A stretch of DNA of 64,000 nt from Symsagittifera roscoffensis (taxonomy: Eukaryota > Xenacoelomorpha > Acoela > Convolutidae): NCBI RefSeq assembly GCF_963678635.1, contig NC_087067.1:28873403-28937402 (forward strand), given 5' to 3'. The position numbers and the translations under genes are program-made. Below, piece after piece: positions 52,401 to 57,147 of the stretch (positions are counted from its first letter, which is position 1; each line of letters begins with the position of its first letter). Below the pieces are notes generated by a model. That model had not been told where the DNA came from, did no database searches, and saw only the letters and a program-made list of their open reading frames with translations.

Positions 52401-55323
52401 CGCCTAACCATGTGAAAGTTTCCTCTATCATAAGAATAATTTTGAGGGTGAAATACCCGAGGAGGGGAACTTCGATCCCTTGACCACCCTAAAAGTCCCA
52501 CTTTTGATACTATTTTACTAACCCCCTCTCTAAACCAACCCCGGAAATCATTGACCTACAAAGATATTAACAACAACTTTGCCTTAAATTTGGCAATGAA
52601 CATTTCTAGGCCAAGTGAAGATCGAGTTCGACCAATTCGAAAGAGCACAGGACATCCAAATTGTGGACAAGGAGGCTTATTTGTATGGCAAATTCAGAAA
52701 GGTTGGAACTTTAGACGTGGAAATGTACTATAAGTTACAACAAGGATGTCTCACAGTCACCGTGCATTCGGCTAACATCATTCCTTCGTCAGAAAATCCA
52801 GGTAACTGAACATGGTAATTCGAAAAAATCTGACTTTTTCAATTTTTTTGTGAACAAGTTTTGACGAATCATTAACCTATGTTTTTGTACTCTTGTATCT
52901 CTAGTTCTTCTACCTGGTTCTCTTGATTAACAAAAGGATAAGCTAAGTCAATTTTTAAGTGCTACTTTGTCTGGTTATTCCATCATTTGACCAATTAAAC
53001 ATTTACATAACATTTAAACGCGCATTAATTAATAATTTTAATTAACGCGCATTGATAATTTTGAACTGTACCCAGAGTACTGCGAGCGAGGGTACCGTTG
53101 AGAGCGAGGGTACCGATTGATTGAGAAATCAATATCTCAAACACCTGAATCAACAAAAACACCTGAATATCTCAAACACCTGAATCAGCAAAAATTCGAA
53201 AAACAGCTTTCATGGGGCAATTATTCGACGTTTTCCAAAAATTAGGGCAACGATCCGGTTTCTACCGTTCGCCGAAAAGATGTTGTATTGGTTCAATTAA
53301 TATTGACGCCGCAGTAGTGCCAACGTGTTGCGTGCTTGCCAACAGAGGGTAGACTTCCATTTAAAGCTTATAGCCGGTTATCGCTGCCAACTAGTGGCGC
53401 GCCAGTTGCACGGCAACCAACGTGGCTAACCTGGTATCGGTTATTTGAATTACGCATTTCAATACGAGGCCAATCTGTGCATTGGATAGGCGCAGAGTTT
53501 TGTGTCTGTATGTTCCTGGATTCCAGAGACAAGTCTTTACAAATGTTAAAATTTGTCGGAACGATCAAAGGAAAAGAAAGAACAAAAGAAGAACAAAAGG
53601 AGCGCCCTTGTTGCGGAATCCGCTTATATTTCCCAAAATGCACAGTTTGACTTCGTAATGTTATTTTGAAAATCTAACATGTTCAATTTACGCACTTGTT
53701 ATATACCCGTTATATTTTTAGAAATTGTATGAAAATTGTATGACAAGCATTTTCCCACACACTTGATGTATGGAATTGTATGATAAGCATTTTCAGTGTA
53801 TGGAGGTCAACCCGGGTAAGTTCGTTTGTTTGATAGCGCGGATGTTTGACAAATCAGATATTTGCTCTAGACCGTGCGAGAGGTTCTAACTAAACCTCGG
53901 AAATTGACACCTTGGGCCGAAAGATAATATACTTTTTATCTTTTGTTTTCCATAAAACTGTAGGGGTTTTTCTGTTGGCGATTGGGCAATTAAAAATTTA
54001 TCTACTACGTTCTACGCTCTCAAGCTGAAAGCGTGAGCTAACTCTCTAAATCATTCCAAACTGAATTGAGGCTGGTGTATTGTTCAAACATCGCCTTATT
54101 AATTGAGAAACATATCATTTTACATTTGACCCTGTGTGTGAGCATATTTGTAAAAAAAAAATAAGAAAACGGGTAACTACTTGATATTCGTCCCATTAAT
54201 TGTTTACAATGCTCAAAATGTTAAGCAAGACTTTTTCTTGCATAAAAAATATCCAAGACAGTTTAAACGGCAGTCGGGGATTTGCACTGTTACAAGCAGT
54301 TTTTTTTTGAAAAGTCTTGTTTTTTTACTCCTTGTTACATATAAAAATTTTGATATTATCTCATCATTTTTAATCAGAGACACATGAAAGCTGACCTATA
54401 CATCCAATGGTGATCTCCAAGGAAGTACTACTTCTACTATAATTTTTTTTCAATCGAATTTTTGTATGCTCTCTGCCTGAGTCATTTTTTTTCTTTTATT
54501 ATGCTGCTTTAGGCGACACAAGTGTGAAATTGTACCACAGATACATGGGTAGACTGGTGGAGAAGATGCGCTCATCGGTCCAAAGAGAGACTTTCATGCC
54601 AGTCTACGAGGAGACATTCACTCTCAAGCTACCCAAGGGCATGATTGGTAGGATGTGAACTTTATATCTGTTCAACCACACTCACTTTCGAGCTCTCCCA
54701 AAGCCAATCAAGACTCTTTTTGATTGATAAAAGAATGCCATCGCGGTTTAAAAACTTGAAAATAAATGCTCAATTGAAAAGTTTGATAGCCAAATTAGTG
54801 TCCGTAAATGTTCACTTGGACAATCTGGAACATAAAATAGAATTCAAATGTTGCCTCAAATTTTTAAATCCAATCAAAATTGCAACCTTATGGAATTAAT
54901 TATAATTTAAAACTATCTAATAAAAAAAATAATTATAATTATAACAAAACAAAAAATAGTTACAACAAAAACATTTAGTTTTCACAAAAAATAATTAATA
55001 ATTTTTTATTATAGAGGAGTGATTTTTGAAACTGCAACCATAGAAATCATGTTAATTTGTCAATATCATATAAGTATACACAAATAATTAATAAAGTAAT
55101 TGAAATTATAATTAAGTCTCCATCCATTTCAGAAGAGTCAATTCTTCAGTTTCGTCTGATGAGCAAACCAGCAGTGACCTTTATCAGAGACTCAATATTG
55201 GGAGAGGTCAATTTAGCCCAGAGGACAAACTGTGACGAGTGGAAGACGTTCTTCTCAACAGCTCTAATGAGTGAAAACCCAAAACCAATCAGGGCTACTC
55301 TCCCTCTAATGTATTACATGTAG
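17377..55323 (+). CDS. Tandem-C2-domain protein (synaptotagmin-like architecture), ~13 exons over 38 kb
   Basis: About 850 residues. Exons: 17377-17870, 27779-27970, 38759-39002, 39348-39390, 41720(or 41723)-41935, 42646-42887, 43388-43498, 43946-44070, 47277-~47566, ~51979-52140, 52610-52801, 54513-54647, 55133-55323. All junctions agree in phase except the one after 47566. The N-terminus is Ser/Arg/Lys-rich, followed by a charged helical stretch (VQKK then LEEQRRELEFEEEKLKNN) and acidic, low-complexity middle exons. C2A spans 47277 to about 52750 and C2B from about 52715 to the stop. Tandem C2 proteins usually bind phospholipid or vesicle-fusion partners. Here neither C2 domain shows the DPY or paired-Asp loops (loop-3 counterparts are LVPSDFLG and FIRDSILG), so membrane binding is probably calcium-independent. 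No transmembrane segment or Rab-binding zinc finger is visible. The exact subfamily is not recognised. Introns are filled with repeats. Confidence 0.8.
18940..20124 (+). repeat. Palindromic satellite, unit about 32 bp, roughly 35 copies
   Basis: Preceded by TTACCCGGGTTGAC at 18940-18953. Each unit carries CATACTATTTCATAGTATG, an 8-bp inverted repeat around TTC, followed by a short A-run and TGCTTAT or TAGCTTAT. Variant units (ending CATATCATG, or GCATATCATACTATTACATA) recur at spacings of about 296 and 166 bp, showing that blocks of several units were duplicated together. Single or few-unit relatives with the same flank occur at 37960-38130 and 53695-53820. It has no constant-repeat/unique-spacer pattern and is not a CRISPR. 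Confidence 0.9.
20836..21485. mobile_element. Inverted-repeat element with TAATCGATTATAAT filling
   Basis: CCCGCACTCAGTAAAAAGAG at 20836-20855 is inverted as CTCTTTTTACTGAGTGCGGG at 21464-21483. Between them lie many ATTATAATCGATTATAA-like palindromic words and, nested inside, a short family-A hAT MITE remnant (21182-21320). Target duplication not resolved. Non-autonomous; superfamily unknown. Confidence 0.7.
21182..21320 (+). mobile_element. hAT-type MITE, family A, internally deleted copy
   Basis: GGACGGATTAAGGGGGGG, then TTCGACCCCCTGCCTACCC, CAAAGCGTTCCCCCTTTG, GAGATACCCATTT, and at the other end GAAATCCGCCTCCACCC with GAGAAAATCTCAT. The middle of the family consensus is missing. Inserted inside the element at 20836-21485. 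Confidence 0.6.
21809..21960 (-). repeat. LINE 5'-region fragment (direct repeat of 23672-23800)
   Basis: Shares TTGAGTCAATC, AAGCACACATAGCTCCA and CAAAACTGGTC-type phrases in the same order and orientation as 23672-23800, which is the 5' part of the adjacent minus-strand LINE. Either a second truncated copy or a local duplication. Confidence 0.6.
22036..23800 (-). mobile_element. Non-LTR retrotransposon (LINE) relic, endonuclease to reverse transcriptase
   Basis: Read on the minus strand from right to left: KPSKHGGVLLEL near 23610 (endonuclease-type), FDKLNIEHFVGFLM near 23300 followed by QFSPHLTMMIKSQKKLLRWF (region just before RT), VSPLLRKGS then YDYRTIISLDF near 22570 (RT box with YRPIS), GFQKEGSTVLQLL near 22450, and FMFADDAKFLY near 22240 followed by LQILEKWCCKNQMGFNPNKE (the FADD catalytic box and thumb). 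Frames are interrupted by many stops and shifts, so it is dead. The upstream end runs into the N gap. The motif order suits the Jockey/CR1 kind of LINE; the clade was not determined. Confidence 0.75.
22037..22303 (-). pseudogene. LINE reverse transcriptase, FADD-box segment
   Basis: The longest surviving open piece of the LINE. FADDAKFLY carries the paired catalytic aspartates, and the following EKWCCKNQMGFNPNKE is the conserved W...N..K stretch. Isolated by stops on both sides. Confidence 0.75.
23801..24000. other. Assembly gap (200 N)
   Basis: Exactly 200 unknown bases, probably a gap of arbitrary length. It lies within or next to the LINE relic, so the LINE 5' end cannot be judged. Confidence 0.99.
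25212..25950. mobile_element. Foldback (long-TIR) element flanked by TA
   Basis: CAGTGCTGATTTAAATTATC at the left end is repeated inverted at the right end, and the two arms remain complementary for about 330 bp (for example CCAAACATGGGTCATTTTG against CAAAATGACCCATGTTTGG). TA flanks both ends (25210-25211 and 25951-25952), as expected for a Tc1/mariner-type non-autonomous element. The short central spacer is AT-rich. No transposase. A degenerate relative starts at 47682. Confidence 0.85.
27779..27970 (+). CDS. Tandem-C2 gene, exon 2
   Basis: Acceptor TTTTCATTTCAG, donor GTGACT, entry and exit phase 2. Codes the highly charged LEEQRRELEFEEEKLKNN, probably coiled coil, then an acidic Ser/Gly/Glu-rich stretch. 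A stronger-looking donor GTGAGT at 28008 cannot be used because the frame meets TGA at 27972. Confidence 0.75.
29152..29340 (+). pseudogene. Coding-like stretch, unknown family
   Basis: Open frame with protein-like composition: ALIYDATVIFPFVGKIRVPG, then QFDCCLIGRWVEEEQSGTAY and KIFSQIRGNNSQIPTVVG. It closes with TAA shortly after 29340. G+C is higher than the surroundings. No family recognised. It could be an exon of a nested gene, a transposon ORF or a processed remnant. Confidence 0.35.
29684..29850 (+). pseudogene. Coding-like stretch after a strong acceptor, unknown family
   Basis: TTTTTATTCTTCCACAG is followed by a frame coding LKIASICSYGLGDVPKTASQ, KIVRFLNFRQKYLDAKY and FVQFVQDMFVRY, ending at TGA. 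It enters in phase 2. No donor of matching phase was found in the preceding stretch (29152-29340), so a joined gene could not be built. Confidence 0.35.
30250..30345 (+). repeat. Tandem duplication (about 46 bp x 2) upstream of gypsy gag
   Basis: GACCAGTTTTGAGTTTATG plus TAAGTGCTATCAATTCTTCT occurs twice back to back. Together with AATAAAAGAGTGC at 30401 it may be the remains of a 5' LTR with a duplicated regulatory unit. No matching 3' LTR was found. Confidence 0.6.
30502..32184 (+). CDS. gypsy gag-protease ORF
   Basis: About 560 residues from the ATG at 30502. The N-terminal gag half ends in a Gly/Arg-rich region (GQGFFRGRGRAGRGGY) and two zinc knuckles, CYNCDAPNFTLDHIASC (irregular) and CNSCRKLGHFEQIC (regular CX2CX4HX4C). 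The aspartic protease follows: WLWIDNGSPVTIF, with catalytic D-N-G at 31708-31716 in place of the usual D-S/T-G, and ILGRDLMGTLGLEL as the C-terminal signature. The ORF stays open for its full length, in contrast to the pol part. It runs out of frame just where the RT should begin. Confidence 0.85.
   Translation: MAQPAEKKGGGKNPLNIVAFWETRTPEPPVYWEEWINKFHWGMIAKYDIDPNVFYFASTLNAAAITAMPEEVNGKNRLDSEKNLKSNLYLCIGDEAQRIFKARKPTVNLKTERYPRVLDETQNVFQRDRNVTHERGLFYGRKQRENETFENFHAELSALAGRCDFANAAENIHDIFIMNMRESDCQRELSRSTKLLEEVYRIAISYERGERAYKSYTGKPASSAPAISIKQEPVNNIRRGQGFFRGRGRAGRGGYTQGSSSSGGSGNNRRCYNCDAPNFTLDHIASCPAKGATCNSCRKLGHFEQICRGIRRGTNQWRGRGRVGLVREENEHHQSTQNVNELNEDPVSWVNQQGCGESDSMTSGSDDYMAMSIKRKKNETELKIPGARVQVKVSGKKMWLWIDNGSPVTIFRINVLKTTLGKANIQLQPSKEEFLGYNNNRINILGKVTVMMSLNGWAEPAQVSVISGNDQSILGRDLMGTLGLELVQRKKVMGITGEGISQEEEEYDELQLYFCKLYPNLFTMIGKIRNAKVRSEFFENLKPIQQKGAGCQSVYKKRWI
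32140..32835 (+). pseudogene. gypsy reverse transcriptase, interrupted
   Basis: Reads VPISLQEKVDIEIHRLINEG, then YFTTLDFTYAYGQVALEQ (first catalytic Asp) and AFMDDILITSK at about 32622-32654 (FMDD in the YxDD position). It is cut by TAG at 32385 and 32688 and by a further stop near 32827, and lies in a different frame from gag-protease. Dead as it stands. Confidence 0.85.
32860..33525 (+). pseudogene. gypsy RNase H, interrupted
   Basis: Thumb/connection (SLMGSLHSLHKLLPKLAELS) then RNase H with the acidic residues in place: ICDASHDGLGAVL, NEVELLAVVWA, and ISDHKALL after a TAA at 33238. It ends in the typical VEHRQGSKMGMADYLSRFPS. Stop at 33523. Confidence 0.85.
33527..34372 (+). CDS. ORF between gypsy RNase H and integrase, unknown role
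   Basis: About 280 residues, open throughout although the flanking pol is broken. Basic, Ser/Lys/Tyr/Cys-rich. It has imperfect repeats built on YSCKPSxLxxYS (NYNCKPSALKIYSCKPSVL, then YSEEPLTLKNYTSK and YSEKPFTLKKHSSK) and a Cys cluster RFRLCSHCLNYSC. It is in a different frame from both neighbours, and its stop overlaps the opening of the integrase frame by a few bases. It could be the normal inter-domain spacer of this lineage displaced by two small frame changes, or a separate accessory ORF. Confidence 0.5.
   Translation: MKPRGQEVNNIQRKPTVGGKQSCFDTTKSVSFNENERKDDYANIHREHKRSIEGVFTCNRRLTNQRRDIYIPAETCKYRRTRFRLCSHCLNYSCKHIKLIQYSRNPSISTNYNCKPSALKIYSCKPSVLQDYSEEPLTLKNYTSKDYSEKPFTLKKHSSKTLIRNNLSNPKYTKMSNSPEKNDPPTSAIVNTSTNLGNVNLNVVLNRLNQPPSVSSDSDIEMIPPEKLDIKQTNSKKLNTIISFPHQFPGLSYPLVQNEKWIYSIVPSDSKIVKKIKHRKF
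34369..35430 (+). pseudogene. gypsy integrase, first catalytic residue lost
   Basis: The zinc-binding HHCC head (LHYNHHGRDKMFAVAKDVW, HRNIAATAKYCKSCLEAGK) is followed by the catalytic core. The first DDE aspartate should lie in the QLxFWGP stretch, but the codon at 34795-34797 is GGT (Gly). The second Asp (LHMDQATGFFSNE) and the Glu (GMVEGTIGSIKNY) are present. The frame is open for 353 codons; a further frame at 35423-35668 continues the Pro/Lys-rich tail. Predicted inactive. Confidence 0.8.
35423..35668 (+). pseudogene. gypsy integrase C-terminal tail
   Basis: Pro/Lys/Asp-rich tail (DPKAPEVVDPKELSPPKAP, KDPRRYKRLPLKIEKISRK) in a different frame that overlaps the end of the core ORF, stopping just before the polypurine tract. 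No chromodomain recognised. Confidence 0.6.
35618..35850 (+). repeat. gypsy 3' tail, copy A
   Basis: About 233 bp from GAAAAATCAATGTTCGTAAG to AAATTAGTTTCC, nearly identical to 37389-37632. Contains the end of the tail ORF, the polypurine tract and about 170 bp after it, which may be the start of a 3' LTR. Confidence 0.8.
36215..36500. repeat. Low-complexity ATTATAATCGATTATAA array
   Basis: Many overlapping palindromic words of the form ATAATCGATTATAAT and ATAATGGATTATAA, as inside the element at 20836-21485, but without recognisable terminal repeats here. Confidence 0.6.
36912..37220 (+). other. Short ORF sharing a QPEH-SVTF segment with two other loci
   Basis: About 100 codons, Lys/Asn-rich. 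Its segment KNQPEHRFSVTFFERRSNKM parallels KTQPEHKHSVTFVTKVGNKK at 56962-57021, and the DNA around 48480-48540 is related. This may be a fragment of a mobile ORF. No family recognised. Confidence 0.3.
37389..37632 (+). repeat. gypsy 3' tail, copy B
   Basis: Second copy of 35618-35850, same orientation, with a few substitutions and an 8-base length difference. It begins abruptly inside the tail ORF and ends at the same AAATTAGTTTCC, so it is a remnant of another gypsy copy or a local duplication. Confidence 0.8.
37960..38130. repeat. Relative of the palindromic satellite
   Basis: Contains ATGAAAAAATGCTAGTCATAC, AAATCACTTATCATAG, GTATGACTAGCATTTTTTCATG and ends GGTCAACCCCGGAAA, the inverse of the flank at 18940. 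Two to three diverged units only. Confidence 0.65.
38759..39002 (+). CDS. Tandem-C2 gene, exon 3
   Basis: Acceptor TTATCTTTCAG, donor GTAAAG; enters phase 2, leaves phase 0. Codes YNVYFDEVNWSHSENRTRSF, then a Gln/Asn/Ser-rich stretch and SRKFAGKETWELDK. Confidence 0.75.
39348..39390 (+). CDS. Tandem-C2 gene, micro-exon 4 (43 nt)
   Basis: Acceptor GCGTCTGTTTCAG, donor GTTTGT, codes IPDATVVDKNSFDQ. Exons 3 and 5 do not agree in phase on their own (0 versus 1). A 43-nt exon in this position repairs exactly that mismatch, which is the main support for it. Confidence 0.6.
40376..40470. repeat. Compound microsatellite (TG)n (AC)n (AT)n
   Basis: GTGTGTGTGT, then about 20 AC repeats running directly into about 15 AT repeats. 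ORFs across it are artefacts of the repeat. Confidence 0.95.
41000..41210. repeat. CpG-bearing degenerate minisatellite 1
   Basis: Repeats of CTCGAGCACGGTCGAAAATTT-like phrases (TTCGAGCAC, GTCGAACA, CTCGAGGACGG), six or more units of about 25-30 bp. Confidence 0.65.
41440..41660. repeat. CpG-bearing minisatellite 2, unit about 36 bp
   Basis: TTGGTCGAGACGGTCGAAAC recurs about five times, directly upstream of exon 5 of the tandem-C2 gene. Confidence 0.75.
41720..41935 (+). CDS. Tandem-C2 gene, exon 5 (acidic), NAGNAG acceptor
   Basis: TTTATTTACAGCAG offers acceptors three bases apart (exon start 41720 or 41723), adding or omitting one Ala. Codes EEDDDDENEETLIECYEDTE, a Ser/Thr-rich run, and RSIFAAPRWNPKDP. 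Donor GTTCGA, exit phase 1. An alternative donor GTGGAA at 41916 fits the next exon less well. Confidence 0.7.
42646..42887 (+). CDS. Tandem-C2 gene, exon 6
   Basis: Entry phase 1 after GATTGATAAG; consensus donor GTGAGT at 42888; exit phase 0. Codes SLSRIHAELMRMPLVYTG, VERGVDIPSDFEQSK and FAFHAPPTVKLTIPHKGK. Confidence 0.75.
43388..43498 (+). CDS. Tandem-C2 gene, exon 7
   Basis: 37 codons, phase 0 at both ends, acceptor CATTGACAG, donor GTAGGC. Glu-rich: VSSEDNKNEDENEEEHESFF and EVPFDAEGHAYAEK. Confidence 0.78.
43946..44070 (+). CDS. Tandem-C2 gene, exon 8
   Basis: Acceptor TTTTACCACCAG, donor GTTTGG, phase 0 in and 2 out. Codes ELLLRSTESDVIVDLAEEYE and RRKNFIKWKKEQLHKLEQKA, probably a helix leading into C2A. 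Confidence 0.75.
44539..44733 (-). repeat. Interspersed repeat family B, shortened inverted copy
   Basis: Reverse complement of both ends of 8273-8897 with the A/T middle deleted: starts GTTGTTCCGACCATTGAAAA and ends CTGTGCCACATGCACAG followed by TTACCGGCTATC. The stem TGTGC-GCACA is kept. Confidence 0.8.
44740..45130 (+). repeat. Interspersed repeat family D, copy 2
   Basis: TTGTTAAAAGGAAGGCAAAC, CTATCGGACCGCGAAAGTGT and CAACTTCTAGTTTCGAAAG correspond to 10765-10990. Confidence 0.6.
45400..45760 (+). repeat. Interspersed repeat family D, copy 3
   Basis: TTTGTTAAATGAAAGCCAAAC and CTATCGAACAGCAAAAGTGT. A tail resembling copy 2 (GAAATTCGAAAGTCGAGG, TTGACTTGCGTTCACTGGC) follows. Confidence 0.55.
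47277..47566 (+). CDS. Tandem-C2 gene, exon 9 (first half of C2A)
   Basis: Acceptor TTTGCTTCAG entered in phase 2. Codes FQHKREFLNGYSVLPENYTG, KVVLNVIYGNN, HQLYVSVTHLFDFSRFELL and RIAFLLRPLDKTFPYP: the first C2 beta-strands without the usual DPY loop. Read-through meets TAG at 47581. The 3' boundary is uncertain: a GC donor (AAAAG then GCACGG) at 47567 gives the phase the next exon needs, while a GT donor at 47556 does not. Confidence 0.65.
47682..48262. mobile_element. Degenerate copy of the TA-flanked foldback element
   Basis: Left end CAGTGCGGATTTAAATTAAC and a right arm reading TTTCGTTTTGTCCAGATAAA match the termini at 25212-25950. The expected right terminus AATCAGCACTGTA appears only at 48541-48553, so an insertion of about 280 bp may separate arm from tip. 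Confidence 0.6.
48990..49280 (+). repeat. Direct repeat family F, copy 1
   Basis: Shared with 50330-50640: GCGGTTTTAACTAAAAGGGA, TACGATGAAAGGAGAATAAG, GCAGCTGAAGCCTGAGTA and GGACTGGCCTGAA. Low-level identity, same orientation, no coding frame. Confidence 0.6.
50330..50640 (+). repeat. Direct repeat family F, copy 2
   Basis: Counterpart of 48990-49280: GTGGTTTTAATCAAAAGGGA, CTACGATGAAAGAAGATAGC, GCAGGTGAAGCCCGAGTA and CGACTGGCCTGAA. Confidence 0.6.
51979..52140 (+). CDS. Tandem-C2 gene, exon 10 (second half of C2A)
   Basis: Codes REVQLNRKSGEVTGEGGYC, TFEVCDHTIKKRWLFIRVKA and YKGLVPSDFLG, the last C2A strands and loop 3. Donor GTAAAT at 52141, exit phase 1. The 5' end is not certain: 51979 (phase 1), 51997, 51999 and 52005 are all possible starts; an in-frame TAA at 51975 sets the limit. 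Confidence 0.65.
52610..52801 (+). CDS. Tandem-C2 gene, exon 11 (end of C2A, start of C2B)
   Basis: Acceptor AACATTTCTAG, donor GTAACT, phase 1 in and out. Codes QVKIEFDQFERAQDIQIVDK, LYGKFRKV, and then the C2B opening LDVEMYYKLQQGCLTVTVHS with ANIIPSSENP. Confidence 0.82.
53695..53820. repeat. Single-unit relative of the palindromic satellite
   Basis: ATTGTATGACAAGCATTTTC and TTGTATGATAAGCATTTTC end in GGTCAACCCGGGTAA (53805-53819), the exact inverse of the sequence that precedes the large array at 18940. Confidence 0.7.
54513..54647 (+). CDS. Tandem-C2 gene, exon 12 (C2B middle)
   Basis: Acceptor ATGCTGCTTTAG, donor GTAGGA, phase 1 in and out. Codes DTSVKLYHRYMGRLVEKM, then FMPVYEETFTLKLPKGMI, the C2B strand that carries the NPxFxExF-like signature. 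Confidence 0.82.
55133..55323 (+). CDS. Tandem-C2 gene, terminal exon 13
   Basis: Acceptor CTCCATCCATTTCAG entered in phase 1; stop TAG at 55321. Codes ESILQFRLMSKPAVTFIRDS, ILGEVNLAQRT, EWKTFFSTAL and PIRATLPLMYYM, completing C2B. Confidence 0.82.
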
Positions 55324-55476
55324 AGATGACCAAAAATGGAAAGAAGTATATTTTTAGCCGTTAAAAATACTCAAGTTTCATTAAGTTGGCTTCCTTATTG
55401 ATTTTTTCTGCTATTTGGAATTTCTCTGCATTTAAAGAAGATTTATTATAATCATTATTAAAATCAAGTTCACAGG
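55324..55476 (+). other. Start of the tandem-C2 3' untranslated region
   Basis: No polyadenylation signal here. The first good AATAAA is at 56352, so the hAT MITE at 55477-55909 may be transcribed within the 3' UTR. Confidence 0.35.
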
Positions 55477-55909
55477 CAGGGGCGGATTTAGGGGGGGGGG
55501 GGGCGAAAGCCCCCTTCCTCCTCAGGGATTCGACCCCCTGCCGACCCAAAGGGTCCCCCCTTTGATACTTTTTAAGAAATCCATTTTTGGCCGAGCGACC
55601 CTAAGAATTTTCTAAAGGCGCCTTGGGCGCCAATATATACTAATTTTGAGGGGGGAGCGCGCGCCGAAAAAGCGCAATTTTTCGGTCAAAATTTTCCAAA
55701 AAGTTCCTAAAAACGCCTTTTTTCACCTGTTTTTTCAAAATTTTGCCTGCGGCGCAAAAATTTGGCCAAAATAGGGACAAAACCGTGCTTTGGGAGAGCT
55801 CGAAAAATCAATTTGGTCAACCTAAAAAAAAAAAAAGGTCGTCAAAATTTTCGACAATTTTTTGAAAATCCGCCCCCCCCCCCTCGAGAAAATCCTAGAT
55901 CCACCCCTG
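55477..55909 (+). mobile_element. hAT-type MITE, family A, full-length with 8-bp target duplication
   Basis: 433 bp. Ends CAGGGGCGGATTTAGG and CCTAGATCCACCCCTG are inverted repeats with two mismatches. Flanks TTCACAGG (55469-55476) and TTCACAGA (55910-55917) form an 8-bp duplication with one mismatch. CAGGG termini and the 8-bp duplication are hAT hallmarks. The interior is GC-skewed with C- and G-runs and GGCGCC words. No transposase. Confidence 0.85.
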
Positions 55910-56518
55910 TTCACAGATGCTAAATTTTTGTATGATTTGCAGAATATCGAGCTAAATAACAGATCTTTGATTATTTTTCAAAAAGATCAATTAGCTAACA
56001 AGATTAACTGAAATGAGTTTGTAAATTGTACAGAATGGGCAAATTTAAATTTATTTGATTATTTTAAACAAGTTTGATCATTTTTTACACAAAATACAGC
56101 CCTCAAATTGCAAAACTAGTATCAATAACAAAACTAAATTTCATTTCTTCTGAGTGTTTCAGTAAATTTTGGATGTTCTCATTCCAGTAAGTGACGTAGG
56201 GTCTAATGAGACGAGTATCATTAAACAGCTCAGCTAATGTAGAGTTTGTAAAAATAGCTCAGGAGCATTAAATTGAGAATAATTTATTCTCGTATAGCTT
56301 TCGTGTCGAGCCGGTATTTTAGTTTTTCACATCTACACAGTGCATACACTTAATAAAGTTTAAACATTTAAAACATTTAAGCTGTTGAAGTTTTATTGAT
56401 TAATGAATTTTGCAAACAGCTTCTTGACTGGAAGCCTAAGATAAGGTTCAGTCAAACGCAGATTGGTTGATTTTTTTTATGACATGAGAAAAAGTATACA
56501 AAAAGAAACAAGACTACT
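55910..56518. other. Intergenic AT-rich stretch
   Basis: Possible polyadenylation signal AATAAA at 56352-56357 for the tandem-C2 gene. Nothing else recognised. Confidence 0.35.
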
Positions 56519-56955
56519 CGTATCAGGGCAAAGCCCTGAAAGTTCCGACTGCCTTTTAGGGTTTATCTAGCAGTAATAACATGAAAAAACTAAATGTAAT
56601 AAGCAAAAATGAATTTTTTTTAGTTTGAGAATTTTTATGAAAAACAACTCTCCACACGCCATATAAAGTAGAAAGTGATAGATTTCGCTCTGGTAACAAA
56701 TTAATTATGGCATATAAGCTTCCTTCAACTAATTTGGAACAATTCCAAAGACGGATTTAATCTCCACTTGCGCGTTGATAGCTCGAAACATATTTGCCCA
56801 AGTTGGCCAAAAGGGCAATATTTAAACCCCCATAATTTTACGAAAAATGATCACAGGTGAAGTAGCTTTTCAAATTCAAGTTGATTACAACAATACTTTT
56901 TGAATTATATAAAAAATTTTCGTCAACAATAGCTAGTTAAAAAGTCGAAATATGT
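56519..56955 (-). repeat. Interspersed repeat family C, inverted copy 2
   Basis: Reverse complement of 10265-10745, recognisable from ACTCGTATCAGGGC, CCACACGCCATATA, AGACGGATTTAATCTCC and ATAGCTAGTTAAAAAGTCG. Confidence 0.75.
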
Positions 56956-56958
56956 CTG

Positions 56959-57147
56959 ATGAAAAACAAAACCCAACCCGAGCACAAACATTCCGTTACT
57001 TTTGTTACAAAAGTCGGAAATAAAAAACTAGACATAAATGGGTGTGATACGCAAGCGGCGGTTAAACGCAAGCAACACATTTACCAATTATATAAATTCT
57101 TATTTCGCACCAAGCGACGAGTCGTAGCATATGACAATTACTTGTAA
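56959..57147 (+). other. Short ORF with QPEH-SVTF segment, second locus
   Basis: About 62 codons starting within TQPEHKHSVTFVTKVGNKK. It shares this segment with 36912-37220 and lies at the edge of the family-C repeat. No family recognised. Confidence 0.25.
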
